A stretch of DNA of 64,000 bases, from NCBI GenBank assembly GCA_006226545.1, contig SBGR01000079.1, positions 1 through 64,000 of the forward strand. Reading direction: 5' to 3'. A model generated the notes under the pieces. That model was not told the origin of the DNA. It saw only the letters and a program-made list of their open reading frames with translations, and ran no database searches. Shown piece by piece: positions 40,801 to 48,566 of this stretch (position 1 is the stretch's first letter; the number at the start of each line of letters is the position of its first letter). Made by a program: the position numbers and the translations under genes. The DNA is from Bacteroidota bacterium (GTDB taxonomy: Bacteria > Bacteroidota > Bacteroidia > UBA8524).

Positions 40801-41343
40801 ATACTCCACTTGATCAATGTTTCCGGATGAAACAGTATCCTCAATATAGAAGAGGTGCAATTGCCAAGGACTCCAATAGCCACTGCTTACGTGGGTGCGA
40901 ACATGGGCAAAATGAACCCCTTCTGAATAACCTGCAACAGACTGCTGAAAAGTGATGGCTATGCTATCGGAAGGTATCAAATGGAGCGATGATACAATCC
41001 CAAAACCAGCATCTTCATCAATAAAATATTCAGCCTCATCCAGATTTCCTGCAGATACAGTGTCTTCCACGTAAAAAAGGTGCAATTGCCAGGGGCTCCA
41101 ATAACCTCCGCTGTCTAGCATACGCACGTGCATGAAATGGGTTCCCGGCACTAGATTTTGAATTGCATGGGAAAAATCAAGTTCCACGGTATCGGCATTG
41201 GTGGAAACCGTAATAGGGATAGCCTGTCCAATACCGGGGTCGGTATCGATAAAATACTCCAGCCGGCTGAACGATTGAGAACTCACCCGATCACACAGCA
41301 TTAGGAGTAAAGCAAAAAGAAAATAGCGATACCGAGACAGCAT
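37894..41343 (-). CDS. T9SS-secreted surface protein with two different tandem-repeat arrays
   Basis: Signal peptide; four EYFID...GYWSPWQLHLFYIEDT repeats; ten C.GDS...GCDS repeats; type A sorting C-terminus WLIYPNPAGRQYFIKGQGDFQLKVYSGWGRVV. Confidence 0.9.
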   Translation of the reverse strand: MLSRYRYFLFALLLMLCDRVSSQSFSRLEYFIDTDPGIGQAIPITVSTNADTVELDFSHAIQNLVPGTHFMHVRMLDSGGYWSPWQLHLFYVEDTVSAGNLDEAEYFIDEDAGFGIVSSLHLIPSDSIAITFQQSVAGYSEGVHFAHVRTHVSSGYWSPWQLHLFYIEDTVSSGNIDQVEYFIDEDGGFGISEQAPIAASDSIDSSFTHSLGAYSAGEHFVHVRSHVRSGYWSPWQLHLIYIEDTVNAGFISESEYFIDKDPGVGKANQIVFTPADTLEKKELIGINTLAAGPHQIMVRTKLEQGYWSPWQSHLFFIQDTLGPSGIQSVRYAVDSSLLDSSYTFQVSYAPPRDTLSDTLLSPTDTSLQFGLHEYRIWAQQENGFSSTWHKDTLYVIDCPMLDSARFTRQGNLCLGDTLLFKEDIVRLGNWPVDSFQFSWFVNGSSTLSSSADSFQYFSGASDTLVLRFKFQRIHEVRCQAEWTDSVFFIPSFRDTLSATICSIDSLFIFGNYEKLAGFYVHDTLNRFGCDSVVVFELKVNPSYSDTLFRQLCSGDSLLIHGTYQHVSGTFDSLFKTTLGCDSFVRVQLQVNPIFAQTDSVELCSGDSLFLHSRFVSQAGVYTDSFQTIHSCDSIFITSVFINSVYNDTFTTGLCGGDSLFFGNQYYTQSGFYPFLFQTTKGCDSLVTLALTVDTVIRTQVALSICLGDSILLDGAFRTVAGAYSETYQAAKGCDSLVFYSLSIIQPDSVFLFDSICQGASFSFFGQPLTQSGVYYHTLQGYRSCDSVVVLRLFERTLETSLIQDTVCFGDSIFYGLSYKLGTATYFDTLVNRYGCDSILEIQLVERPLEITQLSDTVCFGDSLFVGLSFKKGSGLFIDTLSNRFGCDSILMYEQVERSVDSVRVHFDLCAGASLFTGNSLKIAPGIYFDTLSNRLGCDSILISEVHALDSVGTYLNDTICYGSVYSFFGNSLTESGFYTEVLTANNGCDSNVHLNLFRRPQFKPFVVAAGYALLSTDTPFVSYQWYVDRDSLVGDTNRLITIQLEGVYDVSVINANGCPANSWDELLGQAAPVRPDWLIYPNPAGRQYFIKGQGDFQLKVYSGWGRVVLEEQVSDGEIRVDCSSWLPGVYYIHLYQDGYHYFSKMVIVH
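38350..39850 (-). repeat. Ten tandem about 51-aa (about 150-bp) paired-cysteine repeats
   Basis: Consensus (L/I/V)C.GDS(L/I)(F/L)...G.(Y/F)...L....GCDS(I/L/V). Confidence 0.85.
40380..41290 (-). repeat. Four tandem about 83-aa repeats
   Basis: EYFID.D.G.G ... GYWSPWQLHLFYIEDTV; the DNA segment rc(ggtgcaattgcca-ggactccaat) recurs at about 40630, 40855 and 41077, degenerate at about 40406. Confidence 0.85.
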
Positions 41344-41346
41344 GGC

Positions 41347-42444
41347 CTATTCTGGTTTTCTGGCCTTAATTTTCACTTTCAATACCCCACCCTTCTTTAT
41401 TACAGGATTGAGAATTTCGAAGTCGTCGAAGACCGCCACACCGGGCACATTCCCTACAATACTAAATTTATAACCTCCGTTGTACAAGCCAACATCGGTA
41501 CTGTCCGTACCACCTAAAACGCCAATGGATGAAGAGCTTAAGTGCATGTCGTTGTTTTCATTGTAACTAGGTGGGTTCGTGGCATCGTAGCCTCCAACAA
41601 ACACAGGCATGGTATCGTTGTAATTAATCCCCGGCAAGGTATCCGGAGTATTCAATGCACTGTAGGTGATATTGTTTCTAAAAACAGAACCAAGATTGAG
41701 GGTATCAAAGCGGGACCGTGAAGGCACATTGCTCCACATGATATTATTATACACTTTGACATAAGAGTTCCGGATAAAGCCGATACCTCCGCCATTCACA
41801 TTGCCCGACCCATTTTTTATCTCAGCAAAAATGTTTCCTGAGACAAGATTGGATGAGTTCCCATCTCGAATAAACATAAAGCTATTCCCGTTATAATTAC
41901 CTGAACCAATGGTAAAAGAAAAGTAGTTATTCAATATCAGGTTATTCTGTGCCGCATTGATAACGTAGATATAGGTACCATAGAAATTGGTAAAGCCTGT
42001 CAACACATTACCCTGAATCAAATTTTCGTCTCCATCCAAGTAGATTCCCGCAGTTATTTGATTATTGATAATGCGGATAGCGCGAGCTCTGTTTCCGGAA
42101 ACGGATGAAATGGAAACCTGACCGGAAATAAAGAGTCCGGCGATAACTGAACTATCTGCATTCGCATTAAAAGTGAATCCCGATACTTGCGCTCTTTTGT
42201 CTTTGTCGATAGTATTGCTGCTATGCCCGCGGCTATAGATAAAGAGTTTCTTAGTAACCGTTAACGACGCATAGACGGAATAAGAAGGCATTACCAGAAT
42301 GGTATCTCCATTTGAAGCCGAATCTTGTGCTGCAAAAAGGGTGGTGCATTGCGCACCTGAACCCGGCGTATTGTCCACCGTCCAAATGGTAGCGCTTGCG
42401 AGAAAGGGCAGGAAAAGAGCGAGGAAAAGGAAACACTTTTTCAT
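41347..42444 (-). CDS. Secreted right-handed parallel beta-helix protein
   Basis: Signal peptide; regularly spaced N-rich turns (NNQITAGIYLDGDENLIQGNVLTGFTNFYGTYIYVINAAQNNLILNNYF). Confidence 0.75.
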   Translation of the reverse strand: MKKCFLFLALFLPFLASATIWTVDNTPGSGAQCTTLFAAQDSASNGDTILVMPSYSVYASLTVTKKLFIYSRGHSSNTIDKDKRAQVSGFTFNANADSSVIAGLFISGQVSISSVSGNRARAIRIINNQITAGIYLDGDENLIQGNVLTGFTNFYGTYIYVINAAQNNLILNNYFSFTIGSGNYNGNSFMFIRDGNSSNLVSGNIFAEIKNGSGNVNGGGIGFIRNSYVKVYNNIMWSNVPSRSRFDTLNLGSVFRNNITYSALNTPDTLPGINYNDTMPVFVGGYDATNPPSYNENNDMHLSSSSIGVLGGTDSTDVGLYNGGYKFSIVGNVPGVAVFDDFEILNPVIKKGGVLKVKIKARKPE

Positions 42445-42478
42445 GTTTCAAATTTCCCGAACCTGTTGGCGTATTAGG

Positions 42479-42498
42479 CTACAACCAAAGGTGTAAAA
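42479..42498 (-). promoter_or_regulatory. Candidate response-regulator operator, copy 2
   Basis: Minus strand TTTTACACCTTTGGTTGTAG; 19/20 identical to the element at 34306-34325; 22 nt from the -7-like box GAAATTTG at 42449-42456. Confidence 0.6.
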
Positions 42499-42520
42499 AA
42501 AGGGACTCAAGGTCCCTTTT
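42496..42520 (-). terminator. Rho-independent terminator of the CoA-transferase operon
   Basis: AAAAGGGAC-CTTGA-GTCCCTTTTTTT on the minus strand immediately after the stop codon. Confidence 0.8.
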
Positions 42521-42521
42521 C

Positions 42522-43175
42522 TTAAATATCCATCTGCTTCACATTGGGCGATATGGTTAACCTCCCCGCCGTAGCAGCTTTAATTTCATCAATTGTAACA
42601 CCGGGCGCGTATTCCGTACAAACGAAACCTTCAGATGTGATATCAAATACACCTAGGTTCGTAACTACTTTACGCACGCATTTCAAACCGGTGATGGGCA
42701 AGGTGCACGCATCAAGCAATTTGGAGTTACCGGCTTTGTCGGTATGCTGCATCGCTACGATGATGTTCTTTGCGCTGGCCACAAGGTCCATCGCTCCACC
42801 CATGCCTTTGACCATTTTACCCGGAATTTTCCAGTTGGCGATATCGCCGTTATCGGCCACTTCCATCGCTCCCAACACCGTCAAGTCCACTTTTCCGGCA
42901 CGGATCATCCCGAAGCTCATGGCGCTATCAAAAAAGCTAGAGCCCGCCGTTGTGGTAACTGTTTGTTTACCGGCATTGATCAGGTCGGCATCCACCTGGT
43001 CTTCGGTAGGAAAAGGACCAATACCCAATAAGCCATTTTCTGATTGAAGGATAACCTCCACCCCGGCCGGCACATAGTTGGCCACAAGGGTTGGGATTCC
43101 AATTCCCAGGTTAACGTAGTATCCGTCTTCCAATTCCTGGGCTATACGTTTTGCAATTCCGAATTTATCTAACAT
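42522..43175 (-). CDS. scoB: 3-oxoacid CoA-transferase subunit B
   Basis: GYYVNLGIGIPTLVANYVPAGVEVILQSENGLLGIGPFP; CoA-transferase family I beta signature. Confidence 0.95.
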   Translation of the reverse strand: MLDKFGIAKRIAQELEDGYYVNLGIGIPTLVANYVPAGVEVILQSENGLLGIGPFPTEDQVDADLINAGKQTVTTTAGSSFFDSAMSFGMIRAGKVDLTVLGAMEVADNGDIANWKIPGKMVKGMGGAMDLVASAKNIIVAMQHTDKAGNSKLLDACTLPITGLKCVRKVVTNLGVFDITSEGFVCTEYAPGVTIDEIKAATAGRLTISPNVKQMDI

Positions 43176-43178
43176 GGC

Positions 43179-43871
43179 TTAGCTCCTTACCGTTCTTTGT
43201 TCAATACGTTTTTCATAATCTACGCCTTGGAATATACGGTGCACGTAAATTCCCGGTGTATGAATGTGGTTCGGGTCGAGTTGTCCGGCCGGCACCAGTT
43301 CTTCTACCTCAGCAATGGTGATTTTACCCGCCATGGCCATCAATGGATTGAAATTTCGAGCCGTGTCTTTGAAAATCAGGTTACCGTGGGTATCGCCTTT
43401 CCAAGCTTTCACAATAGCGAAGTCGGCATCAAAGGCATATTCCATCAGGTAATCTTTACCGTTAAAATTGCGCACTTCCTTGCCTATCGCTACCTCAGTG
43501 CCTACACCAGCAGGCGTATAAATGGCCGGCATGCCGTAACCTGCAGCCATGCAACGGGTAGCTAAAGTACCTTGCGGAATCAATTCCACCTCCAATTCGC
43601 CACTTAAAAGCTGACGCTCAAACTCTGCGTTTTCACCAACGTAGGAAGAGATCATCTTCTTCACCTGCTTTTGCTGTAGCAGCAAGCCGATACCGAAATC
43701 ATCTACTCCGGCATTATTGGAAATGCAGGTCAAGTTTTTCACTTTTTTGTCGACTAGCGCTGTGATGCAATTCTCCGGAATGCCACAAAGGCCAAATCCG
43801 CCGAGCATCAGCACCATGCCGTCTTGTATATCACGGACCGCTTCCTGCGCTCCACTCACTACTTTATTCAT
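43179..43871 (-). CDS. scoA: 3-oxoacid CoA-transferase subunit A
   Basis: DGMVLMLGGFGLCGIPENCITALV; ELEVELIPQGTLATRCMAAGYGMPAIYTPAGVGTEV. Confidence 0.95.
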   Translation of the reverse strand: MNKVVSGAQEAVRDIQDGMVLMLGGFGLCGIPENCITALVDKKVKNLTCISNNAGVDDFGIGLLLQQKQVKKMISSYVGENAEFERQLLSGELEVELIPQGTLATRCMAAGYGMPAIYTPAGVGTEVAIGKEVRNFNGKDYLMEYAFDADFAIVKAWKGDTHGNLIFKDTARNFNPLMAMAGKITIAEVEELVPAGQLDPNHIHTPGIYVHRIFQGVDYEKRIEQRTVRS

Positions 43872-43888
43872 AGCTAATCGCTTTTGGG

Positions 43889-43896
43889 CAAATGTA
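43889..43896 (-). promoter_or_regulatory. -7 box TACATTTG upstream of scoA
   Basis: Exact TAnnTTTG on the minus strand, 17 nt from ATG. Confidence 0.5.
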
Positions 43897-43970
43897 ATGC
43901 ATAGCGTAGGTCTAAGTCAATTATTCAGACAGAAAGAAAGCACACAGCTCCTTTTCCTTATCTTGGCCTT

Positions 43971-44573
43971 ATGGATGAGTGGAAGGCCAAGGAACTGCTG
44001 CGTGAAACGCTACTAAATCTGGAATCAATTCCAGACCATGAGCTGGAAATTATCCTACAGGCTTTTGAATTGGAGCTTCATCCGAAGAAGTCGCTTTTAT
44101 GCGATATGAATCAGATAGCCGATAAGGTATACTTCGTCTGTCAAGGCATGCTGCGACTTTACACGATAAAGGAGGATGGCGATGAGTTAACCATTTTCTT
44201 GGCGCCTGAGGCTTTGTTTGCCAGTTCATTTGAATCCTTGGTGATGCAGCAAAAGTCGAAACAGATACTGGAAACTTTAGAAGACAGCATCTTGCTTTCA
44301 CTTCGCTACGATAAACTGCAAGAGCTCTATCGCTTGGCCCCAAGCTTCAATACCGTTACCCGAAAGATTGCCGAACTCCGCTTTATCAACGCACAACGTC
44401 TTTTCAGCTCCCATATCATGGACAGCCCGGAACAGCGTTATATCCGACTTATGAAAGAGCAACCTGTTTTGATACAAAGAGTTCCGCTTCATATCCTAGC
44501 CTCTTTCTTGGGCATCACACCGGTATCCATCAGCCGAATCCGAAAAAGACTTCAAGAAGGCAAAGCGGGCTGA
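43971..44573 (+). CDS. Crp/Fnr-family transcriptional regulator
   Basis: Cyclic-nucleotide-binding-like fold plus C-terminal HTH IQRVPLHILASFLGITPVSISRIRKRL. Confidence 0.92.
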   Translation: MDEWKAKELLRETLLNLESIPDHELEIILQAFELELHPKKSLLCDMNQIADKVYFVCQGMLRLYTIKEDGDELTIFLAPEALFASSFESLVMQQKSKQILETLEDSILLSLRYDKLQELYRLAPSFNTVTRKIAELRFINAQRLFSSHIMDSPEQRYIRLMKEQPVLIQRVPLHILASFLGITPVSISRIRKRLQEGKAG

Positions 44574-44620
44574 ACCACATTTCTTTACAATTGTTAAGTA
44601 GCCTCGGCAGGGCGCCAGTT

Positions 44621-44628
44621 TACCTTTG
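44621..44628 (+). promoter_or_regulatory. -7 box TACCTTTG, 4 nt before the SRPBCC ATG
   Basis: Exact TAnnTTTG; leaderless configuration. Confidence 0.5.
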
Positions 44629-44632
44629 AAGC

Positions 44633-45073
44633 ATGCAAAAGAATCTGATCACTTCTATCGATTTGGCCTTCACTCCCGAACAAGTTTGGGAAGTGCTTAC
44701 GCAACTTGAAAAGTATGGCGAATGGAACCCTTTTATCATTCGCTCAAGTGGAAAAATCAGAGTGGGCGAAATGCTCCAAAACACCATGATGAACGGTGCA
44801 AAGGAAATAACCTTTAAGCCCCGTGTATTGCAGGTAGAAGAAAATCGCCACTTCGAATGGCTGGGACACTTATGGTTTAAAGGAGTATTTGACGGCCGGC
44901 ATTATTTCAAGCTGGAAGCGAGCGAAAAAGGCACACGCTTAACGCACGGTGAAAACTTCAGCGGTCTACTTAGCGGACTCATTTTGAAGCAAATTGGAGA
45001 GCAAACCAAACAGAATTTCATTCAGATGAATGAAGCTTTAGAAAAAGAGCTCGAACGCCGATTTGCAGGCTAA
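44633..45073 (+). CDS. SRPBCC-domain protein
   Basis: TSIDLAFTPEQVWEVLTQLEKYGEWNPFI...HYFKLEASEKGTRLTHGENFSGLL. Confidence 0.88.
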   Translation: MQKNLITSIDLAFTPEQVWEVLTQLEKYGEWNPFIIRSSGKIRVGEMLQNTMMNGAKEITFKPRVLQVEENRHFEWLGHLWFKGVFDGRHYFKLEASEKGTRLTHGENFSGLLSGLILKQIGEQTKQNFIQMNEALEKELERRFAG

Positions 45074-46548
45074 CTCATCCAATCGCTTACAATTTTAGCC
45101 GAACTCATCACCATGGGTATTCCTCCACCGGGATGAACAGAGCCTCCACAGAAATACAAACCGTCTAACTCTTTCGATTTATTGGCATGACGAAGGAAAG
45201 CGGCAAATCGGTTATTGGAACTGGTGCCGTAAAGCGATCCTTGGAAGGAGGATGTTCGCAAATCAATCATTTCCGGCGTAAGCAGGTCTTCCTCTTCAAT
45301 GCAGGCTCCGATATCAACCTGAAGCGCCTCACTCAGCTTCTTTGTAATTCGTTCTTTTATGCCTTGCGCTACTGTTGGCCAATTCTGCCCTTGATGCCTC
45401 GGCGCATTAATCATCACAAACCAATTTTCCTTGCCTTCCGGCGCATGTTCAGCACAGACTTTAGCCGAAATATGTACGTAAACAGTTGGATCTGCAAAAG
45501 GCTCTTCCGATTCAAAAAGGCAACGAAACTCCGCTTTATAATCACCACTGAAAAAGATATTGTGCACGTCGAGTTCAGGAAATTCGCGGTTCATGCCCCA
45601 GTAAAAAATCAGGGCACTGGATGAGCGTTCTTGTGCCAAGACCTTTTCGGGTGCTTTGAGTGAAGGCAATAGCTTACGGTAGGTAGGCACCACATCTGCA
45701 TTGCTCACCACCGCCTGAGCTGCATAACTGTTAAGCTCCGTTTTAACACCATCTACCTTCCCATCGCTAAATAAAATCTCACTTACCTTTTCATTCCACC
45801 TGAATTGAACTCCTAAGTCCATGGCCAATTGATGCAAAGCCTGCGGAATGGCATAAATCCCTCCCAGCGGCATATAGGCGCCAATACCAAATTCCAAATG
45901 CGGAATGACGTTCAAGGTAGCCGGTGCTTTATAGGGACTAGAACCGTTGTAGGTGGCATAGCGAAGGAACAACTGCTGAACCTGTGGATATTTAAAATAA
46001 AAACGAATCCGTTCTTCCATGGTTTCAAAGGCACGGATATGCTTGAATCCAAGAATACCTCGCCAAATGGCTCGGGTGAAATAGGTTTTTAAGCGATGCA
46101 GAGATCGCCGGATAAAGACCTCCTCCGTTAAAGCGTGAATGCGCTCAGACTCAGCTAAAAAATCCAGGACACGCTTGGCCGATTCTCCGGTTTGCAGCTC
46201 CACTTCCGCAGCAAAAGCCTTGCGGTCTGCGCTTGCTTTCAGCTTCAATCCATCGCTAAAAAAATAATGACAAAGTGTGTCCAGCTTAGAATAAGTGTAA
46301 TAGTCACGCGGGTTTTTTCCTGCCGCATGAAAGACCTCGTCCACATAATCGGGCATGGTGAACAAACTCGGCCCGCGATCAAAATAGAAATCGCCCAAAT
46401 TCAACTGACCTGCTTTTCCGCCCGGCCCGGCAGCTTGGTCAAATACCAAAACCTCTTTGCCTCGCGCTGCAAGACGGCAGGCCAAGGCTAGGCCTCCCAA
46501 TCCCGCCCCAACAACTACAACTTTATTTTCTGTTTTTGAAATACTCAT
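45070..46548 (-). CDS. Carotenoid desaturase, CrtD-like (CrtI superfamily)
   Basis: VVVVGAGLGGLALACRLAARGKEVLVFDQAAGPGGKAGQ; GLYFCGGSVHPGGGIPMVMSSAK. Confidence 0.88.
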   Translation of the reverse strand: MSISKTENKVVVVGAGLGGLALACRLAARGKEVLVFDQAAGPGGKAGQLNLGDFYFDRGPSLFTMPDYVDEVFHAAGKNPRDYYTYSKLDTLCHYFFSDGLKLKASADRKAFAAEVELQTGESAKRVLDFLAESERIHALTEEVFIRRSLHRLKTYFTRAIWRGILGFKHIRAFETMEERIRFYFKYPQVQQLFLRYATYNGSSPYKAPATLNVIPHLEFGIGAYMPLGGIYAIPQALHQLAMDLGVQFRWNEKVSEILFSDGKVDGVKTELNSYAAQAVVSNADVVPTYRKLLPSLKAPEKVLAQERSSSALIFYWGMNREFPELDVHNIFFSGDYKAEFRCLFESEEPFADPTVYVHISAKVCAEHAPEGKENWFVMINAPRHQGQNWPTVAQGIKERITKKLSEALQVDIGACIEEEDLLTPEMIDLRTSSFQGSLYGTSSNNRFAAFLRHANKSKELDGLYFCGGSVHPGGGIPMVMSSAKIVSDWMS

Positions 46549-47191
46549 AGAGTGAAACCGTCATGAGTAACATGATGAGGTTATAGAAAAAATCATCTAA
46601 AGGAATACTTCCCACTCTGATGCCCAAATTAGCCGCATCATTGTAGACCAATACCGGCATGGAGGTTAGAATACCATTAACGATGGCAAAAGGAATTAAG
46701 GCAACCAGGTAGGCGAAGTAGAACATCCCTAAAAAGCCTGTACTCTTCTTCCAATACAAGAGGAGCAACAAGGTTCCGAGTACCACCGCATTGATGGCCG
46801 TATAGAGGTGAGATGGGTAAAAGTAAAAGCTGATTGCACAAAATAGAAACAGTCCTAGACTCAAGGGGTGCCTGAGTTTAAACAGGTAATCTTTCGGACT
46901 GTACGCTTTCAGGCATTCGTAAATGAAAACACAGGCATAGGGCACCACCAGGAAAAAGAGGTACTCTTCAACGGGCATTCCTCCCCATCGTATGTTCATT
47001 ACATATTCCGGATTGAATTCCCATATTCCGATGAGGGTAAAGAAATAATCCCAAACCAAGAAGAATACTGCCGTTATCAAGATAGCTGGAAAGAGGTATT
47101 TCCAGTTTTTATAGAAGGCCACTTTTTTATCGAAGGATAAAGCAAGAGGTCCGGCTAAAGTGAGCAGATCAAGCAGCAGGTAAGTCGACAT
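46523..47191 (-). CDS. Lycopene cyclase (CrtYcd-type membrane protein)
   Basis: Lycopene cyclase domain repeats: W..I..F.P.Y......G.P.EE.LFF..VP; IPLDDFFYNLIMLL. Start trimmed to MSTYLLLD. Confidence 0.88.
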   Translation of the reverse strand: MSTYLLLDLLTLAGPLALSFDKKVAFYKNWKYLFPAILITAVFFLVWDYFFTLIGIWEFNPEYVMNIRWGGMPVEEYLFFLVVPYACVFIYECLKAYSPKDYLFKLRHPLSLGLFLFCAISFYFYPSHLYTAINAVVLGTLLLLLYWKKSTGFLGMFYFAYLVALIPFAIVNGILTSMPVLVYNDAANLGIRVGSIPLDDFFYNLIMLLMTVSLYEYFKNRK

Positions 47192-47192
47192 T

Positions 47193-47699
47193 TTAGGAAA
47201 GGGCCTTTGTAAGTTTTGCCTTAGTGGCGGGGTCAAGTTCTGCATTTTTCAGCATATAGGCCACCACGTCTTTCAATACTTCTTTACTTAGGCCATGGGT
47301 ATCTGATAGGATGGCATCTACGATGACTTTTTTATCGCTAGCCAAATGCTGACGGTAATCTAAAAAATCAGGCACATTATTCTCTACCGAAAAGCGCAGG
47401 TAACGTACTTCAATCTGTTTTGGATTCTTTTGCGCCGCTTGGTTCAGCATAGCCGAGCCTTCTTTGAGGTATTTCAGCTTTGAATACGGATTGAGTGCAT
47501 GTTTAGCCATTAAAGCCCGCGTGGCTCCGCAATAGGCCAACAACAAAACATCTTCTTTCGCCTCGCTTGTATTCAACTTGGCATAAAGGGTTTCAGCCTT
47601 ATCTTCATCGCTAATGGCCAGTGTATACTGCTTTCTTACTTCCGTTAAACTCGGAAGAGCAAGTAACATGCAGGCCGTAATGAATTGAAGTACTACCAT
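47193..47699 (-). CDS. Conserved hypothetical protein embedded in the carotenoid operon
   Basis: 168 aa, N-terminal signal-like segment, helical remainder; overlaps crtB by 7 nt. Confidence 0.7.
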   Translation of the reverse strand: MVVLQFITACMLLALPSLTEVRKQYTLAISDEDKAETLYAKLNTSEAKEDVLLLAYCGATRALMAKHALNPYSKLKYLKEGSAMLNQAAQKNPKQIEVRYLRFSVENNVPDFLDYRQHLASDKKVIVDAILSDTHGLSKEVLKDVVAYMLKNAELDPATKAKLTKALS

Positions 47700-48562
47700 A
47701 TATTCAAACGGAAGCGGATATACGATGTAGCCAAGAGGTAGATTTTCTCCGGATTGCTCACGCGCACCCTGGATTCCATCACCTTCTTCGGCTCGAGTTT
47801 ATTGATCTTACGCAGCAGGCGGTAGAAATAGATATACGCGATGTATACTCCAAATCGGCTACCGGCAGGCAATTGACGGATGCCTTTCAGCGCCTCTTTG
47901 AAATCCGATTCTATGTCCTCTTCAATTTGTTTTTTCAAGCTCAAATCGAAGCTATCCATGAAGTTCACTTGAGGGAAATAAATCCGACCTCTATCGCGGA
48001 AATCACTTTTTAGATCTCTGAGGAAATTGATTTTTTGGAAAGCAGCACCTAATTTTCTAGCCGGTTCAAGGAGCTGCTGGTAGCGCTCCTGATTTCCTTC
48101 ACAAAAAACGCAGAGGCACATTAAACCAACTACTTCTGCCGATCCGTAAATGTATTGCTGGAAGCTGTCGTTTTGGTACGAACGGTAGTCGAGGTCCATT
48201 TCCATGGAATCCAAAAACGCATCGATTAAATCGAGCGGAATGCTGAAGCGGTGTACGGTATTCTGAAAAGCCTGCAAAACCGGGTTGAAACTGATTTTTT
48301 CTTCAATAGCACGGTAGGTCTCTTCTCTGAAGCGACTGAGTAAATCGCGTTTATTAAATTGATGGAAGGTATCTACAATTTCATCAGCCAACCTGACAAA
48401 GCCGTAGATATTGCGAATCGGTGCGCGCATCTCCTTGCTCAGGGCCAGAATACCCAAGCTAAACGAGGTGCTATAAGCCGAAGTGATGATACCGCTTCCT
48501 CGCTCACAAACCTCATTGTAGAGTTGCATATTCGTTTCGTTACTTGTTCTAGTCAGATCCAT
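47693..48562 (-). CDS. crtB: Phytoene synthase
   Basis: YGFVRLADEIVDTF; DAFLDSMEMDLDYRSY; GSAEVVGLMCL; LGAAFQKINFLRDLKSDFRDRGRIYFP. Confidence 0.95.
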   Translation of the reverse strand: MDLTRTSNETNMQLYNEVCERGSGIITSAYSTSFSLGILALSKEMRAPIRNIYGFVRLADEIVDTFHQFNKRDLLSRFREETYRAIEEKISFNPVLQAFQNTVHRFSIPLDLIDAFLDSMEMDLDYRSYQNDSFQQYIYGSAEVVGLMCLCVFCEGNQERYQQLLEPARKLGAAFQKINFLRDLKSDFRDRGRIYFPQVNFMDSFDLSLKKQIEEDIESDFKEALKGIRQLPAGSRFGVYIAYIYFYRLLRKINKLEPKKVMESRVRVSNPEKIYLLATSYIRFRLNIW

Positions 48563-48566
48563 AGTT

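Noticed and set aside
42544-43047. 167-aa plus-strand ORF antisense to scoB
   Set aside because: Antisense shadow of a confident CoA-transferase gene
45187-45624. 145-aa plus-strand ORF inside the crtD-like gene
   Set aside because: Antisense shadow; no promoter or domain
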